In this document: positions 1-10,023 of the stretch, piece by piece
Numbering within the stretch: position 1 is the stretch's first letter
Layout of the letters: each line of letters opens with the position of its first letter
Assembly (NCBI GenBank): GCA_028284605.1
Contig: JANQRL010000046.1
Coordinates: 1 to 64,000 of the forward strand
DNA: 64,000 nucleotides
Source of the DNA: Paracoccaceae bacterium
GTDB taxonomy: Bacteria > Pseudomonadota > Alphaproteobacteria > Rhodobacterales > Rhodobacteraceae
Reading direction: 5' to 3'
Notes under the pieces: model-generated
The model's input: only the letters and a program-made list of their open reading frames with translations
The model's database searches: none
Told to the model about the DNA's origin: nothing
Program-made: the position numbers and the translations under genes

Positions 1-1041
1 CCGGCGGGCGGTGTCGAGGTCCGCCTCCTCCCCCGGCTGATGCAGGCGGCCGCGCGCATCCGCGAGGACGTGGCCCGGGCCCAGGCCGCGCTCGGACCGG
101 AGGGCGCCGAAGGGCCGATGATGGACGCCACCCGCTGGCTGGATGGTGCGCCGGAGGCCGCCGAAGGCCGGCTCGACGCCCCGCTTGAGGCGCTCGCCCG
201 GGCGATGGACGCCCTTGGAGAGGCGGAGCAGGGGGTGGCGAGCGCCCTCGACGCCCTGGCCTTCGATCCCCATGCGCTGGAGAGTGCGGAGGAGCGGCTT
301 TTTGCGATCCGCGCGCTCGCCCGCAAGCATTCGGTGGTGCCGGACGACCTCTCTGTCCATGCCGATTCTTTGCGCGCCCGGCTGGAGGCGCTCGATGCGT
401 CCGCAGGCCATCTCAAGGAGTTGCAAGGCGCAGTTGATGCTACAGAGGCCGATTACGTAAAGGCCGCCGAGGCGCTCTCCGCCGCGCGGGCCAAGGCGGC
501 GCGCAAGCTCGAAAAGGTCATGGCCAAGGAACTCGCCCCGTTGAAACTCGAACGGGCGGTCTTCAGCGTCGAGATCGCCGAGGCCGAGCCGGGCCCGGAA
601 GGCCGGGATGCCGTCACCTTCGCGGTCGCCACGACCCCCGGCGCCCCGCCGGGTCCGCTGGCGCGGATCGCCTCGGGCGGCGAACTCAGCCGGTTCCTGC
701 TGGCGCTCAAGGTCTGCCTCACCAGCGGCGGCGACGCGCTGACACTGATCTTCGACGAGATCGACCGCGGCGTCGGCGGGGCGACCGCGGATTCGGTGGG
801 CCGCCGGCTCGCCGCGCTGGCCGAGACCGGCCAGGTCCTCGTCGTCACCCACAGCCCGCAGGTCGCGGCGCTCGGCGGCCATCATTGGCGGGTGGAAAAG
901 CAGGTCTCGAAGACCAGCGCGACCTCAACCGTCGTGGCGCTCGACGCGCCCGCGCGGATCGACGAGATCGCCCGGATGCTCTCCGGCGACCGGGTCACCG
1001 AAGAGGCGCGCGCGGCGGCCCGGGTGCTGATGGGGGCCTGA
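1..1041 (+). CDS. recN: DNA repair protein RecN, C-terminal part (5' end outside window)
   Basis: This is the 3' part of an SMC-like ATPase that acts in recombinational repair of double-strand breaks. The frame is open from base 1, so the start and Walker A lie upstream of the window. Visible are the end of the coiled coil, the ABC-type signature ASGGELSR (near 667-690), a Walker B stretch LIFDEIDRGVGG and the switch histidine in VVTHSPQVAALG, in the order expected for RecN. It ends at TGA 1039-1041, followed by a 154-bp G+C-rich gap before the channel gene. The identification is firm; only the N-terminal half is missing. Confidence 0.95.
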   Translation, partial: PAGGVEVRLLPRLMQAAARIREDVARAQAALGPEGAEGPMMDATRWLDGAPEAAEGRLDAPLEALARAMDALGEAEQGVASALDALAFDPHALESAEERLFAIRALARKHSVVPDDLSVHADSLRARLEALDASAGHLKELQGAVDATEADYVKAAEALSAARAKAARKLEKVMAKELAPLKLERAVFSVEIAEAEPGPEGRDAVTFAVATTPGAPPGPLARIASGGELSRFLLALKVCLTSGGDALTLIFDEIDRGVGGATADSVGRRLAALAETGQVLVVTHSPQVAALGGHHWRVEKQVSKTSATSTVVALDAPARIDEIARMLSGDRVTEEARAAARVLMGA

Positions 1042-1195
1042 GCCGGCCCCGGCCGCGCCGGCGGCCGGTCCGTCCCGGTCCGCGGGAGCGGCGGGCCGGC
1101 GAAAAGTTCCGCCGGACGGGCCACTTGCCGCGCCCGGGCCGGCGCGCCGCGGTGGCGGCCCGGGACAAACCGGTGCAGACTGGTCCGGTGAGAAG

Positions 1196-2884
1196 ATGAT
1201 GGATCCCGAGCGCCCCCGAACGCCGATCGCCGAGGCCCGCGCCGAGCTCCGCCGGTCGCTGCGCGAGGCCCGGCGTCTGCTGCGCGACCGGGGGCCGAGC
1301 CAAGTGCAGTTCTGGTTCATCGCGCTGATGATCGGGATTGCCGCGGGCTTTGCCGCGCTGCTCTTCCGCTGGGGGGTCGAGGCGCTCCAGGCCGCACTCT
1401 ACGGCACCGATGACGTCTTCATGCTGCACTCCGTGGCGGCATCGCTGGCCTGGTACTGGGTGGTGCTGATCCCGGTCGCGGGCGGGCTGATCGTCGGGTT
1501 GATCCTGCACGCTTTCACCGATGACGGGCGGGTGCGGTCGGTGGCCGAGGTGATCGAGGGCGCTGCGCTCCACGACGGCCGGGTCGAGGTGCGGCGCGGG
1601 CTGGCCTCGGCGCTGGCGAGCCTGATCACACTCTCCTCCGGCGGCTCATCCGGTCGGGAGGGACCGGTGGTGCATCTGGCAGCGGTGATCTCGACCGGGG
1701 TCTCGCGCCTGATCCGAGCCGACGGGATCACCGGGCGCGATCTCCTGGGTTGCGCCGTTGCGGCGGCGGTCTCGGCCAGTTTCAATGCGCCCATCGCCGG
1801 GGCGCTCTTCGCCCTCGAAGTCGTGTTGCGGCATTTCGCGGTCCACGCCTTCGCGCCCATCGTCATCGCCGCCGCCGCCGGCACCGTCATCAACCGGCTC
1901 GCCTATGGCAATGTCACCGAATTCGTGCTGCCGACGCAGAACATGCTTGCCTTCTACGTGGAGCTTCCGGCCTTCCTGCTGCTCGGGCTGCTTTGCGGGG
2001 TCGTCGCCGTGGTACTGATGCGCGCGATCTTCTGGGCCGACGATATCGGCAGCTATGTGCAGGCGCGGATCGGGTTGCACCGGGCGCTGCGTCCGGCTTT
2101 GGCCGGGCTTCTGCTCGGCGGGATCGCGGTCTTCTATCCGCACATCATCGGGGTCGGCTACGAGACCACGTCCCGGGCGCTGACCGGCACGCTGCTGCTG
2201 CATGAGGCGGTGGTTTTCGTGGTTCTCAAAGTCATCGCGGTGGCGATCACCATGGGCGGCCGCATGGGGGGCGGGGTGTTTTCGCCCTCACTGATGATCG
2301 GGGCGCTGACCGGGCTCGCCTTCGGGATCGTCGCCACCGGGATCCTGCCGGACTACTCGGGGGAGGGGACGCTTTATGCGTTGGCCGGCATGGGGGCTGT
2401 GGCGGCGGCGGTTCTGGGGGCGCCGATCTCCACCACGCTGATCGTGTTCGAGCTGACCGGAGACTGGCAGACCGGGCTGGCGGTGATGGTCTCGGTGTCG
2501 CTTTCGACGGCGCTTGCCTCTCGGCTGGTGGATCGGTCGTTCTTCCTTACCCAGCTCGAACGGCGCGGGGTGCATCTCGCCGCCGGTCCGCAAGCCTATC
2601 TCCTGGCGACCTTCAAGGTGGCGAGCGTGATGCGGGCGATGGATGCGCCCCGCGCCGCCCCGGAAGAGGCCTGCCGGGAGATGATCGCCCAGGGTCTCTT
2701 CCTCGACGCCGAGGCGACGCTGGAAGAGGCGATGCCGCTCTTCGAGAAGCACAACCCGATCTTCATCCCCGTGGTCTCGCTGAAGGGCGAGGAACCGGAG
2801 CTCTGGGGCGCCCTGTTCCAGGTCGATGCCCTGAAGGCGTTCAGCCGCAAGCTGGCGGCGGTGGCGGCGGAGGAGCATTCCTGA
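1196..2884 (+). CDS. ClC-family chloride channel / Cl-/H+ antiporter
   Basis: A 562-residue multi-span inner-membrane protein of the ClC family, moving chloride or exchanging it for protons. The family motif GREGP is at about residues 153-157, with Glu155 in the gating position, and GGVFSPS is near residue 360, followed by a long hydrophobic core. A soluble tail of about 100 residues resembles a reduced CBS region. Two ATG codons are adjacent (1196 and 1199), so the start is uncertain by one residue. Paired palindromes follow directly after the stop. The family is clear; channel versus antiporter cannot be decided by eye. Confidence 0.92.
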   Translation: MMDPERPRTPIAEARAELRRSLREARRLLRDRGPSQVQFWFIALMIGIAAGFAALLFRWGVEALQAALYGTDDVFMLHSVAASLAWYWVVLIPVAGGLIVGLILHAFTDDGRVRSVAEVIEGAALHDGRVEVRRGLASALASLITLSSGGSSGREGPVVHLAAVISTGVSRLIRADGITGRDLLGCAVAAAVSASFNAPIAGALFALEVVLRHFAVHAFAPIVIAAAAGTVINRLAYGNVTEFVLPTQNMLAFYVELPAFLLLGLLCGVVAVVLMRAIFWADDIGSYVQARIGLHRALRPALAGLLLGGIAVFYPHIIGVGYETTSRALTGTLLLHEAVVFVVLKVIAVAITMGGRMGGGVFSPSLMIGALTGLAFGIVATGILPDYSGEGTLYALAGMGAVAAAVLGAPISTTLIVFELTGDWQTGLAVMVSVSLSTALASRLVDRSFFLTQLERRGVHLAAGPQAYLLATFKVASVMRAMDAPRAAPEEACREMIAQGLFLDAEATLEEAMPLFEKHNPIFIPVVSLKGEEPELWGALFQVDALKAFSRKLAAVAAEEHS

Positions 2885-2895
2885 GGCGCCGGAGA

Positions 2896-2937
2896 AAGGG
2901 ATTTCGAAATCCCTTGTAAGGCTCTTCGAAGAGCCTT
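2896..2937. repeat. Paired TTCGAA palindrome element, copy A1
   Basis: Two perfect 20-bp palindromes lie at 2896-2915 (arm AAGGGATTTC) and 2918-2937 (arm AAGGCTCTTC). They are separated by 2 nt and their centres are 22 bp apart. The element starts 12 bp after the ClC gene stop. There is no T tract, so it is not a canonical intrinsic terminator. Confidence 0.9.
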
Positions 2938-2997
2938 GGGCCCGGGAAGAGCCGGATCGGCCGGTTGGCCCCGCGCGCTCCCGTCGATCCCGGGGAG

Positions 2998-3040
2998 AAG
3001 CGGTTTCGAAACCGCTTGGGAAGGCCCTTCGAAGGGCCTT
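2998..3040. repeat. Paired TTCGAA palindrome element, copy A2
   Basis: Perfect palindromes lie at 2998-3017 (arm AAGCGGTTTC) and 3021-3040 (arm AAGGCCCTTC), 3 nt apart with centres 23 bp apart. Both arms are identical to those of copy A3, about 109 bp further on. Confidence 0.9.
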
Positions 3041-3106
3041 CGGCCGGTTGCAATCCGATTGCGGTGCTCGTCGGCGCAGGGTGCCCGGCGGCAAGGTGCG
3101 GGTAGG

Positions 3107-3148
3107 AAGCGGTTTCGAAACCGCTTTCAAGGCCCTTCGAAGGGCCTT
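3107..3148. repeat. Paired TTCGAA palindrome element, copy A3
   Basis: Perfect palindromes lie at 3107-3126 (arm AAGCGGTTTC) and 3129-3148 (arm AAGGCCCTTC), centres 22 bp apart. It ends about 20 bp from the stop of the minus-strand DUF427 gene, so cluster A fills a convergent gap. Confidence 0.9.
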
Positions 3149-3170
3149 TCCCGCTTGACGGGTGCCGGGG

Positions 3171-3512
3171 TCAGAGCTGCTCCACGGCGATCTTGTTGAG
3201 ATCGAAGGCCAGGTGCCCGGCGATCTCTTCCACGCCCGCCTTCGGGGTCTCGTAGGACCAGGCCGCGTCGGTCAACATGCCGCCTTCCGCGGAGATCGAG
3301 AAGTAGCTCGCCGCGCCCTTGTAAGGGCAGGTCGAGGTCGTCTCCGACGCGTCGAGGAAGGCCATGGCGATATCCTCGCGGGGGAAATAGATGACCGGCG
3401 GATAGTCGCCCTCGGTCAATTCAAGGGCCCTGGTGCTCTCTCCGATCACGGCGCCACCGGCGCGGACCACCCAGGTGCCTTCCGCCGGTCTGATTCTGAT
3501 ATGGTCGGCCAT
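3171..3512 (-). CDS. DUF427 domain protein
   Basis: A 113-residue protein with the DUF427 pattern: an N-terminal beta-rich part followed by [12 protein letters not shown] and the [12 protein letters not shown] segment typical of this small cytoplasmic family. The function is not established; the fold is thought to be a beta barrel. The start at 3512 is chosen because GGAGGG precedes it at good spacing and the family begins close to this Met. An in-frame Met lies 69 bases further upstream. The gene is convergent with the ClC gene, with three palindrome pairs between them. Confidence 0.87.
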   Translation of the reverse strand: MADHIRIRPAEGTWVVRAGGAVIGESTRALELTEGDYPPVIYFPREDIAMAFLDASETTSTCPYKGAASYFSISAEGGMLTDAAWSYETPKAGVEEIAGHLAFDLNKIAVEQL

Positions 3513-3608
3513 GGGTCTTGTCCCTCCCTCGTCCTCTGCGTCACGCGCACGCGCCCCGGGGTCAAATGACCCTGCCCTCATGACAGGTCTGTGACTGTCG
3601 GGAACTGG

Positions 3609-5402
3609 CTAGAGCGGGGCGCAGGCGGCATTCAGCCAGTCGAGCGCGGCCCCCTCCAGGCGCGGGCTTATCCGGGCCAGTGTATCGGCATGATAGCGGT
3701 CGATCCAGTCCCTCTCGTCGGAGCGGAGCAGGCCGGTGTCGATCAGCCGCCGGTCGAAGGGGACCCAGGTCAGGGTCTCGAAATCGAGCATCTCGCGGTC
3801 GTCGCCGCCGGGCAGCACCGGGGCCTCCTGCACCGCGACGAGATTCTCGATCCGGATGCCGAAGGCGCCCTCACGGTAATAGCCCGGCTCGTTGGAGAGG
3901 ATCATGCCGGGCTCAAGCGGCACGGTTGAGCGGCGGTGGAACCCCTGGGGGCCTTCATGGACGCAGAGATAGGCGCCGACGCCGTGCCCGGTGCCGTGGT
4001 CGTAATCCTGCCCCGCAGCCCAGAGCGGCGCCCGGGCGAGGGTGTCGAGATGGGCGCCCGTGAGACCCTTCGGAAAGCGGATGCGGGAGAGGCCGATCAA
4101 GCCCTGAAGCACGCGGGTGTAGCAGGCCCGGTGCTCGGCGGTGGGCTCGCCCACGATCACCGTGCGGGTGATGTCCGTGGTGCCGTCCTCGAACTGGCTG
4201 CCGCTATCGACCAGGACCAGATCGCCCGGCGAGATCGCCCGGTTGGTCTCGGTCGTCACCCGGTAATGGACGATGGCGCCATGGGGCCCGGCGCCGCAGA
4301 TCGTGTCGAAGGCGATGTCGCGCAGGACATTGGTCTCGCGCCGGAACCCCTCCAGCGCGGTGACCACGTCGATCTCCGTCAGCCCGCCCTGAGGAGCGGT
4401 CTCGTCGAGCCAGGTCAGGAACCGGACCATGACGGCGCCGTCGCGCAGATGCGCCTCGCGCATGCCGGCCAGTTCGGCCTCGGTCTTGCGGGCCTTGGGC
4501 AGGCGGCAGGGATCGTCGCCCCCGGCGATCTCGACGCCCGCCTCGCGGAGGGTCAGGGCCAGTTGCTGCGGCGCGCTCTTCGGGTCGAGCCGGACCGGGC
4601 TGTCGAGGGTGGTGAGCGCGTCGAGCAGGGTGTGGCGGGGATGGGCGGTAACGCCCTCATCGAGCACCAGCGCGGCGGTTTGCCCGGGCCCGCAGAACAA
4701 ATCGCAGCGCCCGTCATCGTGCAGGATGGCAAAGGCATGGGGCACCGGATTGCGCGGGATGTCGGCGCCCCGGATGTTCAGGAGCCAGGCAATGCTGTCG
4801 GGCAGGGTGAGAACGGCGGCCCTGTGCTCGGCCTCGCGCAGGGCTTCCGCGAGGCGGATGCGCTTCGAGGCGGCGCTCTCCCCGGCCAGCGCGTCGGGAT
4901 GGGCGAAGAACGGCGCGTTCGGGTGGTAGGGACGGTCCTCCCAGATCCGATCGACGAGGTTCTCGGTCGGGATGAGGGCGATGTCGGCCCTTTCGAGCGC
5001 CGCCCGCAACTCCGAGATCTCGCTCATCGTGTGGAGCCAAGGGTCGAAGCCGATCCGCTGGCCGGGTTTCATACGCTCCGTCAGCCAGCCGGCGAGCTTG
5101 GTCTCGGGCCAGGGAACCGGGGTGAACTCCGCGGCCACCTCGGCCCGGACCTGCACCCGGTAGCGGCCGTCGATGAAGACCCCGGCGATCCCGGGCAGCA
5201 CGGCGCAGAACCCGGCGGAGCCGGTGAAGCCGGTGAGCCAGGCCAGCCGGGCATCGCGCTCGGCGACGTACTCGCCCTGATGCGCATCGGCGCGGGGGAC
5301 GAGGAAGCCCTGGAGTCCGGCGGATGCCATCTCGGCGCGCAGGGCCTTGAGCCGGGGCGGCCCCTGATCGGGATGGGTGGTGGCATGGAAGTCCTGGAAC
5401 AT
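3609..5402 (-). CDS. Xaa-Pro aminopeptidase, M24B metallopeptidase
   Basis: A 597-residue cytoplasmic exopeptidase that removes N-terminal residues preceding proline. Two creatinase-like N-terminal domains precede the pita-bread catalytic domain. Metal-ligand motifs are visible in order: VLVDSGSQFEDGTTDITRT (two Asp), YDHGTGHGVGAYLCVHEGP (His), SNEPGYYREGAFGIRIENL (two Glu). The length fits the long form of the family. The start at 5402 (MFQDFHATT) was chosen because the 37 upstream codons look non-homologous. It is divergent from the VOC gene across 127 bp. Confidence 0.93.
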   Translation of the reverse strand: MFQDFHATTHPDQGPPRLKALRAEMASAGLQGFLVPRADAHQGEYVAERDARLAWLTGFTGSAGFCAVLPGIAGVFIDGRYRVQVRAEVAAEFTPVPWPETKLAGWLTERMKPGQRIGFDPWLHTMSEISELRAALERADIALIPTENLVDRIWEDRPYHPNAPFFAHPDALAGESAASKRIRLAEALREAEHRAAVLTLPDSIAWLLNIRGADIPRNPVPHAFAILHDDGRCDLFCGPGQTAALVLDEGVTAHPRHTLLDALTTLDSPVRLDPKSAPQQLALTLREAGVEIAGGDDPCRLPKARKTEAELAGMREAHLRDGAVMVRFLTWLDETAPQGGLTEIDVVTALEGFRRETNVLRDIAFDTICGAGPHGAIVHYRVTTETNRAISPGDLVLVDSGSQFEDGTTDITRTVIVGEPTAEHRACYTRVLQGLIGLSRIRFPKGLTGAHLDTLARAPLWAAGQDYDHGTGHGVGAYLCVHEGPQGFHRRSTVPLEPGMILSNEPGYYREGAFGIRIENLVAVQEAPVLPGGDDREMLDFETLTWVPFDRRLIDTGLLRSDERDWIDRYHADTLARISPRLEGAALDWLNAACAPL

Positions 5403-5529
5403 GGGGCCTCGCAGATCCTGCGGTGCGGAGAGAACCGGGTTTCGGAGACGGCCACAAGGTCGGATCTTCTCGGCGGCGTGGCGTGAGGGCGTATTGCAAG
5501 TTCGGGCGCGCAAATGCCAATCTCATGCC

Positions 5530-5946
5530 ATGACCGCGTTCCCATCCCCCGGAATGGACCTGACCCGGCACCTCGTCGTGTCCGATCTTGCGCGCTCAGT
5601 CGGCTGGTATCGCGATGTGCTCGGGGCGGAACTCGACCGGGAATATGGCGGGACGTCGGCGGTCTTTCGTCTGATGGGGCAATGGCTGCTCCTGACCACC
5701 GGCGGGCCGCCGACCGAAGACAATCCCGGCGTGACCTTCGCGCCGCCGGAGCGGGCGACGGTCTCCGCCCAGATGATCTTTCGCGTTCCGGATGCCCAGG
5801 GCGCCTACGAGACGCTTACGGGGCGCGGAGCGGCATTCCTCGCGCCTCCGGTGCACTACCCCCATGGCGAGACCCGGGCTTTCTTCCGCGACCCGGACGG
5901 GCATCTTTTCGAGATCAGCGCGCTCGACGACGGACCGGCCGGCTAG
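5530..5946 (+). CDS. VOC (glyoxalase/bleomycin resistance/dioxygenase) family protein
   Basis: A 138-residue protein with the vicinal-oxygen-chelate layout: an N-terminal half starting [22 protein letters not shown] and a C-terminal half ending [15 protein letters not shown], where the final Glu is a usual metal ligand. Substrate unknown. ATG 5530 places the first strand where the family begins. The stop overlaps the stop of cobT in a shared CTAG (5943-5946). Confidence 0.88.
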   Translation: MTAFPSPGMDLTRHLVVSDLARSVGWYRDVLGAELDREYGGTSAVFRLMGQWLLLTTGGPPTEDNPGVTFAPPERATVSAQMIFRVPDAQGAYETLTGRGAAFLAPPVHYPHGETRAFFRDPDGHLFEISALDDGPAG

Positions 5947-7823
5947 CCGACCTTCCGCATCCCCAGCACCCGGGCCCGTTTCCTCGGGTCCGCGTCGAAG
6001 AGCGAGGCGAGCTGTTCGGTCATCGCGCCGGCGAGTTGCTCCACATCCGTGATCGTCACCGCGCGGTCGTAATAGCGCGTCACGTCGTGGCCGATGCCGA
6101 TGGCCAGAAGCTCCACCAGCTTCTTGCGCTCGACCATGGCGATCACGTCGCGCAGGTGCTTTTCGAGGTAGTTCGCCGGGTTCACTGAGAGGGTCGAATC
6201 GTCCACCGGGGCGCCGTCGGAGATCACCATCAGGATCTTGCGCGATTCGGCGCGCGCGGCGATCCGGCGATGGGCCCATTCGAGCGCCTCGCCGTCGATG
6301 TTTTCCTTCAGGAGCCCCTCTTTCATCATCAGCCCGAGGTTCTCCCGGGTCCGGCGCCAGGGGGCATCGGCGCTCTTGTAGACGATGTGGCGCAGGTCGT
6401 TGAGCCGCCCGGGCATCGCCGGACGGCCTTCGGAAAGCCAGGCCTCCCGCGCCTTGCCGCCCTTCCAGGCCCGGGTGGTGAAGCCGAGGATTTCGACCTT
6501 CACCGCGCAGCGTTCCAGGGTGCGGGCCAGCACATCGGCGCAGATCGCGGCGATGGAGATGGGGCGGCCGCGCATGGAGCCGGAATTGTCCAGAAGCAGG
6601 GTCACCACAGTGTCGCGGAACTCGGTATCCTTCTCGACCTTGAAGGAGAGCGGCGTCGTCGGGTTCGCCACCACCCGCGCGAGCCGCCCGGCATCGAGGA
6701 TGCCTTCCTCGCGGTCGAACTCCCAGGAGCGGTTCTGCTGTGCCTGAAGCCGGCGCTGGAGCTTGTTGGCCAGCCGGCTGACCGCGCCCTTCAGCGGCTC
6801 GAGCTGCTGGTCGAGATAGCTCCGCAGCCGCTCGAGTTCCGCCGGTTCCGCCAAGTCCTCGGCGCCGATGATCTCGTCATCCGCGTCCGAATAGACCGCG
6901 TAGTCGGGATCGGCCTCGGAGACCGGCAGGGGCGCAGGGGGTTCCAGCGGCGCCTCGCCCTCGGGCAGTTCGCTGTCCTCGGAAAGCTCGGCATCGGCCA
7001 TCTCGTCGAGGCTGACCTGGGCCTGGGAGGCGTCCTGCTGGTCCTCCTGACTGCTTTCGGGGGAGGCGTCCATCTCCTCGGACTGGTCGCTATCGTCCTC
7101 GCCGGTGCTGTCGGGCTGCTCCTCCTGATCCTCGGCGGTGTCGGCGCCGTCCTCCTCGTCCTCGTCCGGCGCGTCCGGGTCGTCGCCGAGTTGGTCGCCA
7201 TAGCCCAGATCCGCGATCATCTGGCGGGCGAAGCGGGCGAAAGCCTGCTGGTCGCCAAGGATGTCGTCGAGCCCGTCGAGCGTGCCGCCGCAATTGTCCT
7301 CGATGAAGCCGCGCCAGAGGTCCATGACATTGCCCGCGCCCTCGGGCAGGTCGCGGCCGGTGGCGAGATGGCGGATCAGATAGCCGGCGGCGACGCTCAA
7401 GGGCGCCTCGGAGGCGTCCTTGCACTGGGCATAGCCCTTGCGCCGCGCCTCGGCGCCGATCCTGGCGTCGATATTGCCCGCCGTGCCGGGCATGTGGCGC
7501 GCGCCCACCGCCTCGACCCGGGCCGCCTCCATCGCCTCGTAGAGGTCGCGGGCCATCTGGCCCTGGGGCATGTAGCGGGCATTGACCTTGGGGTCGTGGA
7601 ACCGGTGGCGCAGGGCGAAGCCGTCCGCGGTGCCGCGGGCCAGCAGCACCTCGTCCCGGGTCATCCGGCGCGAGACCTGGGGCAGGCGCAGCGCGTCCGC
7701 GTTCTGGCCCGGCGGGTCCACCGAATAGCTGACCGTCAGATCGGGGTCGTCGGCGAGGACCTTGGTGGCCTCGGCGAGGGCCTTCTTGAACGGGTCGGCC
7801 GGGTTGTCGGGGGGCGTTGTCAT
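5943..7823 (-). CDS. cobT: Cobaltochelatase subunit CobT (VWA domain)
   Basis: A 626-residue subunit of the aerobic cobaltochelatase, which with CobS and CobN inserts Co2+ into hydrogenobyrinate a,c-diamide for cobalamin synthesis. An N-terminal domain is followed by a highly acidic linker (runs of D, E, S and Q, roughly residues 215-345). A C-terminal von Willebrand A domain carries the MIDAS motif DNSGSM. The start at 7823 follows family length. cobS is about 1 kb upstream on the same strand, with two small exported proteins between them, one on each strand; cobN is not in this window. Confidence 0.95.
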   Translation of the reverse strand: MTTPPDNPADPFKKALAEATKVLADDPDLTVSYSVDPPGQNADALRLPQVSRRMTRDEVLLARGTADGFALRHRFHDPKVNARYMPQGQMARDLYEAMEAARVEAVGARHMPGTAGNIDARIGAEARRKGYAQCKDASEAPLSVAAGYLIRHLATGRDLPEGAGNVMDLWRGFIEDNCGGTLDGLDDILGDQQAFARFARQMIADLGYGDQLGDDPDAPDEDEEDGADTAEDQEEQPDSTGEDDSDQSEEMDASPESSQEDQQDASQAQVSLDEMADAELSEDSELPEGEAPLEPPAPLPVSEADPDYAVYSDADDEIIGAEDLAEPAELERLRSYLDQQLEPLKGAVSRLANKLQRRLQAQQNRSWEFDREEGILDAGRLARVVANPTTPLSFKVEKDTEFRDTVVTLLLDNSGSMRGRPISIAAICADVLARTLERCAVKVEILGFTTRAWKGGKAREAWLSEGRPAMPGRLNDLRHIVYKSADAPWRRTRENLGLMMKEGLLKENIDGEALEWAHRRIAARAESRKILMVISDGAPVDDSTLSVNPANYLEKHLRDVIAMVERKKLVELLAIGIGHDVTRYYDRAVTITDVEQLAGAMTEQLASLFDADPRKRARVLGMRKVG

Positions 7824-7935
7824 CGGGTCGATATTGCATCGCGGGACGGGCGAAACAAGGGCCCGGCGGGGCGCGAAACCAAGGCTCACGGAACGCTCAC
7901 GAAGAAAAGTAACAGTTTTATGACGATCTCGTGCT

Positions 7936-8442
7936 ATGGTGTCTTTCATGGTGACGAGACACAAGATATCGGGTCTGGTCGCGGCGCTGGTGCTGTTCGC
8001 GGCCCTGACGCCCGTGGAGGCGGCCGCCGCCGACAGCCACGCGGATACCTGCCGCTACTTCAACGGGCAGGCCTTCAACGACCGCCGGACGCTGGGGGCG
8101 AAGACCTTTCGGATGGAGCTTGCGCAGGATTGCGTCGATGCGCTGGTCTATCTGCGCTCCGGCGATCCGGAGGCGCGCGCACGGGCCGAAGCCTATCTCG
8201 ATCAGCTCGGCGCCTACCGCCGGGTGATCGTCGAGATGGTGGTCACCCGCGCCCAGGCCCGCCCGGCCCCTGCGGAAGACCGCAGCCGCTATACACGGGT
8301 CGCGGTGCAGCCGGTGAGCTGGGCCGGCGCCTATCTCATTGCCCGCCGCATGGGGCTGGTGGAGACCCATCGCGACTGGACCGCCTGGCGCCGGGCCGCG
8401 AGCCTGCCGCTCTTCCGGCTCGACGAGACCCAGACCAACTGA
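7936..8442 (+). CDS. Hypothetical exported protein
   Basis: A 168-residue protein with a clear N-terminal signal peptide (hydrophobic [20 protein letters not shown]). The mature part has two cysteines (DTCRYFNG and LAQDCVDAL), which could form a disulfide in the periplasm. I recognise no domain. Met1 (7936) and Met5 (7948) are both possible starts. It is divergent from cobT across 112 bp, and its stop is 8 bp from the stop of the convergent exported protein gene, so it interrupts the cobS-cobT group on the opposite strand. Confidence 0.7.
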   Translation: MVSFMVTRHKISGLVAALVLFAALTPVEAAAADSHADTCRYFNGQAFNDRRTLGAKTFRMELAQDCVDALVYLRSGDPEARARAEAYLDQLGAYRRVIVEMVVTRAQARPAPAEDRSRYTRVAVQPVSWAGAYLIARRMGLVETHRDWTAWRRAASLPLFRLDETQTN

Positions 8443-8450
8443 GTGCGCCG

Positions 8451-8858
8451 TTACTCTGGGAGGATGCCGGCTTCGGCAAGGCGGATCCGGAGCTCGCCGC
8501 ATTGCCAGGACCATTCGGCCTCCCGACTCCAGCTGGGCCCCGTTGCAGGCTCCGGGATCGAGCTATCCATTGGAAGGGCCTGTAAGACCGCCATCCGCGC
8601 CCACCAGTCACGCTCGCCGGCCGCGCGTGCGGACTGAAACCTCTGCCACTGCGCGTCAGACAGCGCGGACTGGATCGCCGCCATATCCCGATTGTGCAGG
8701 TCGATGAGAAGCGTTCCGTCGGCATAAGGTTCCGCTGCCTTGTGATAGCCGTCCGCCGCGCCCGCGCAGTCGGCATAGGCGAGGATGTCAGCCCAAGGCG
8801 CCTCTGCCGCGGCCCAAGCCGGCCAGACGGCAAGCAGCGGCAGCGCGGCCCAGCGCAT
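8451..8858 (-). CDS. Hypothetical exported protein, translationally coupled to cobS
   Basis: A 135-residue protein with a short signal peptide ([18 protein letters not shown]) and a Trp-rich mature part holding two cysteines (YADCAG, WQCGEL). No family recognised. Its ATG shares the A of the cobS stop codon (TGATG at 8856-8860), so it is probably co-translated with cobS. The upstream in-frame Met at 8954 lies inside cobS and was not used. A cobalamin-related role would be pure context inference. Confidence 0.7.
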   Translation of the reverse strand: MRWAALPLLAVWPAWAAAEAPWADILAYADCAGAADGYHKAAEPYADGTLLIDLHNRDMAAIQSALSDAQWQRFQSARAAGERDWWARMAVLQALPMDSSIPEPATGPSWSREAEWSWQCGELRIRLAEAGILPE

Positions 8859-9844
8859 CAGCCGAGCGATAGGCTCGCCGCGCTCTCGGGCAGTTCCTCG
8901 TCGAAGCAGCGCTGGTAGAACTCGGCCACGGTCTGGCGTTCGAGTTCGTCGCACTTGTTGAGGAAGCTCAGGCGAAAAGCGTAGCCGATATCCTTGAAAA
9001 TGCGGGTGTTTTCGGCCCAGTTGATCACCGTCCTGGGGCTCATCACCGTCGAGAGATCGCCGTTCATGAAGGCGGTGCGGGTGAGATCGGCGACGGTAAC
9101 CATCTGGCTCACGGTCTTGCGCCCCTTCTCGGTGTTGAATTGCGGCGCCTTGCTGAGGACAATGGCCGTCTCCGCATCGTGGGAGAGGTAGTTCAGCGTG
9201 GCGACAAGGCTCCAGCGGTCCATCTGCGCCTGATTGATCTGCTGAGTGCCGTGATAGAGCCCGGTGGTGTCGCCGAGGCCCACCGTGTTGGCGGTTGAGA
9301 ACAGCCGGAAATAGGGATGAGCGGTGATGATCTCGTTCTGATCCATCAGCGTCAGCTTGCCGTCATGTTCCAGCACCCGCTGGATCACGAACATCACGTC
9401 GGCCCGGCCGGCATCGTATTCGTCGAACACGATGGCGACCGGATTGCGCAGGGCCCAGGGCAGGATGCCCTCGTGGAATTCCGTCACCTGCTTGCCGTCG
9501 CGGAGCTTGATCGCATCTTTGCCGATCAGGTCGATCCGGCTGATATGGCTGTCGAGATTAACCCGCACGCAGGGCCAGTTCAGCCGCGCCGCCACCTGTT
9601 CGATATGGGTCGACTTGCCGGTGCCGTGATAGCCCTGAATCATCACCCGGCGGTTGTGGGCGAAGCCGGCGAGGATCGCCAGCGTCGTCTCCGGGTCGAA
9701 CTTGTAGGTCGGGTCGATCTCCGGCACCCGCTCCGACCGGTCGGCGAAGGCCTTTACGACCATATCGCTGTCGATGCCGAAGACGTCGCCGACCTGGACG
9801 TCGTCGCTCGGTTTGGCGCTGAGATCGAGGGAGCCGTCGGCCAT
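8858..9844 (-). CDS. cobS: Cobaltochelatase subunit CobS (AAA+ ATPase)
   Basis: A 328-residue AAA+ ATPase forming the motor ring of aerobic cobaltochelatase with CobT. Walker [10 protein letters not shown] is at residues 71-79 and Walker B IVFDE at about 138-142, followed by sensor-like segments. The length matches the family (about 330). The start at 9844 (MADGSLDL) was chosen over an upstream Met 138 bases earlier. The stop overlaps the start of the next small gene in TGATG. cobT lies further downstream on the same strand. Confidence 0.95.
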   Translation of the reverse strand: MADGSLDLSAKPSDDVQVGDVFGIDSDMVVKAFADRSERVPEIDPTYKFDPETTLAILAGFAHNRRVMIQGYHGTGKSTHIEQVAARLNWPCVRVNLDSHISRIDLIGKDAIKLRDGKQVTEFHEGILPWALRNPVAIVFDEYDAGRADVMFVIQRVLEHDGKLTLMDQNEIITAHPYFRLFSTANTVGLGDTTGLYHGTQQINQAQMDRWSLVATLNYLSHDAETAIVLSKAPQFNTEKGRKTVSQMVTVADLTRTAFMNGDLSTVMSPRTVINWAENTRIFKDIGYAFRLSFLNKCDELERQTVAEFYQRCFDEELPESAASLSLG

Positions 9845-10023
9845 GTCGGGGAGCCTTTCTGGGATCGGTCCGGCGCCAGGCGCCGCGCGGTTCCGGGGAT
9901 GCAACATATCGCGCGGCCCCGCAAGGGAAAGAGGCGGCTCTAAGCGGCGGTCACATCCCCGTGGGGAACGATGAATTCGCAACCTCCATAGGATAGATTG
10001 TCCGCAACGAAGGAGGAGTTCCG

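Noticed and set aside
2896-3148. CRISPR array reading of the repeated hairpins
   Set aside because: Repeats are palindromic pairs with covarying arms, not identical direct repeats with unique spacers; no cas genes.
2885-3170. Simple rho-independent terminator
   Set aside because: No T run after any stem, and cluster D lies between divergent genes.
3936-5486. 516-codon plus-strand frame
   Set aside because: Antisense shadow of the Xaa-Pro aminopeptidase; Gly/Arg-rich translation with no domain and no ribosome site.
6270-8585. 771-codon plus-strand frame
   Set aside because: Antisense to cobT, then running in the wrong frame through an exported-protein gene; no family features.
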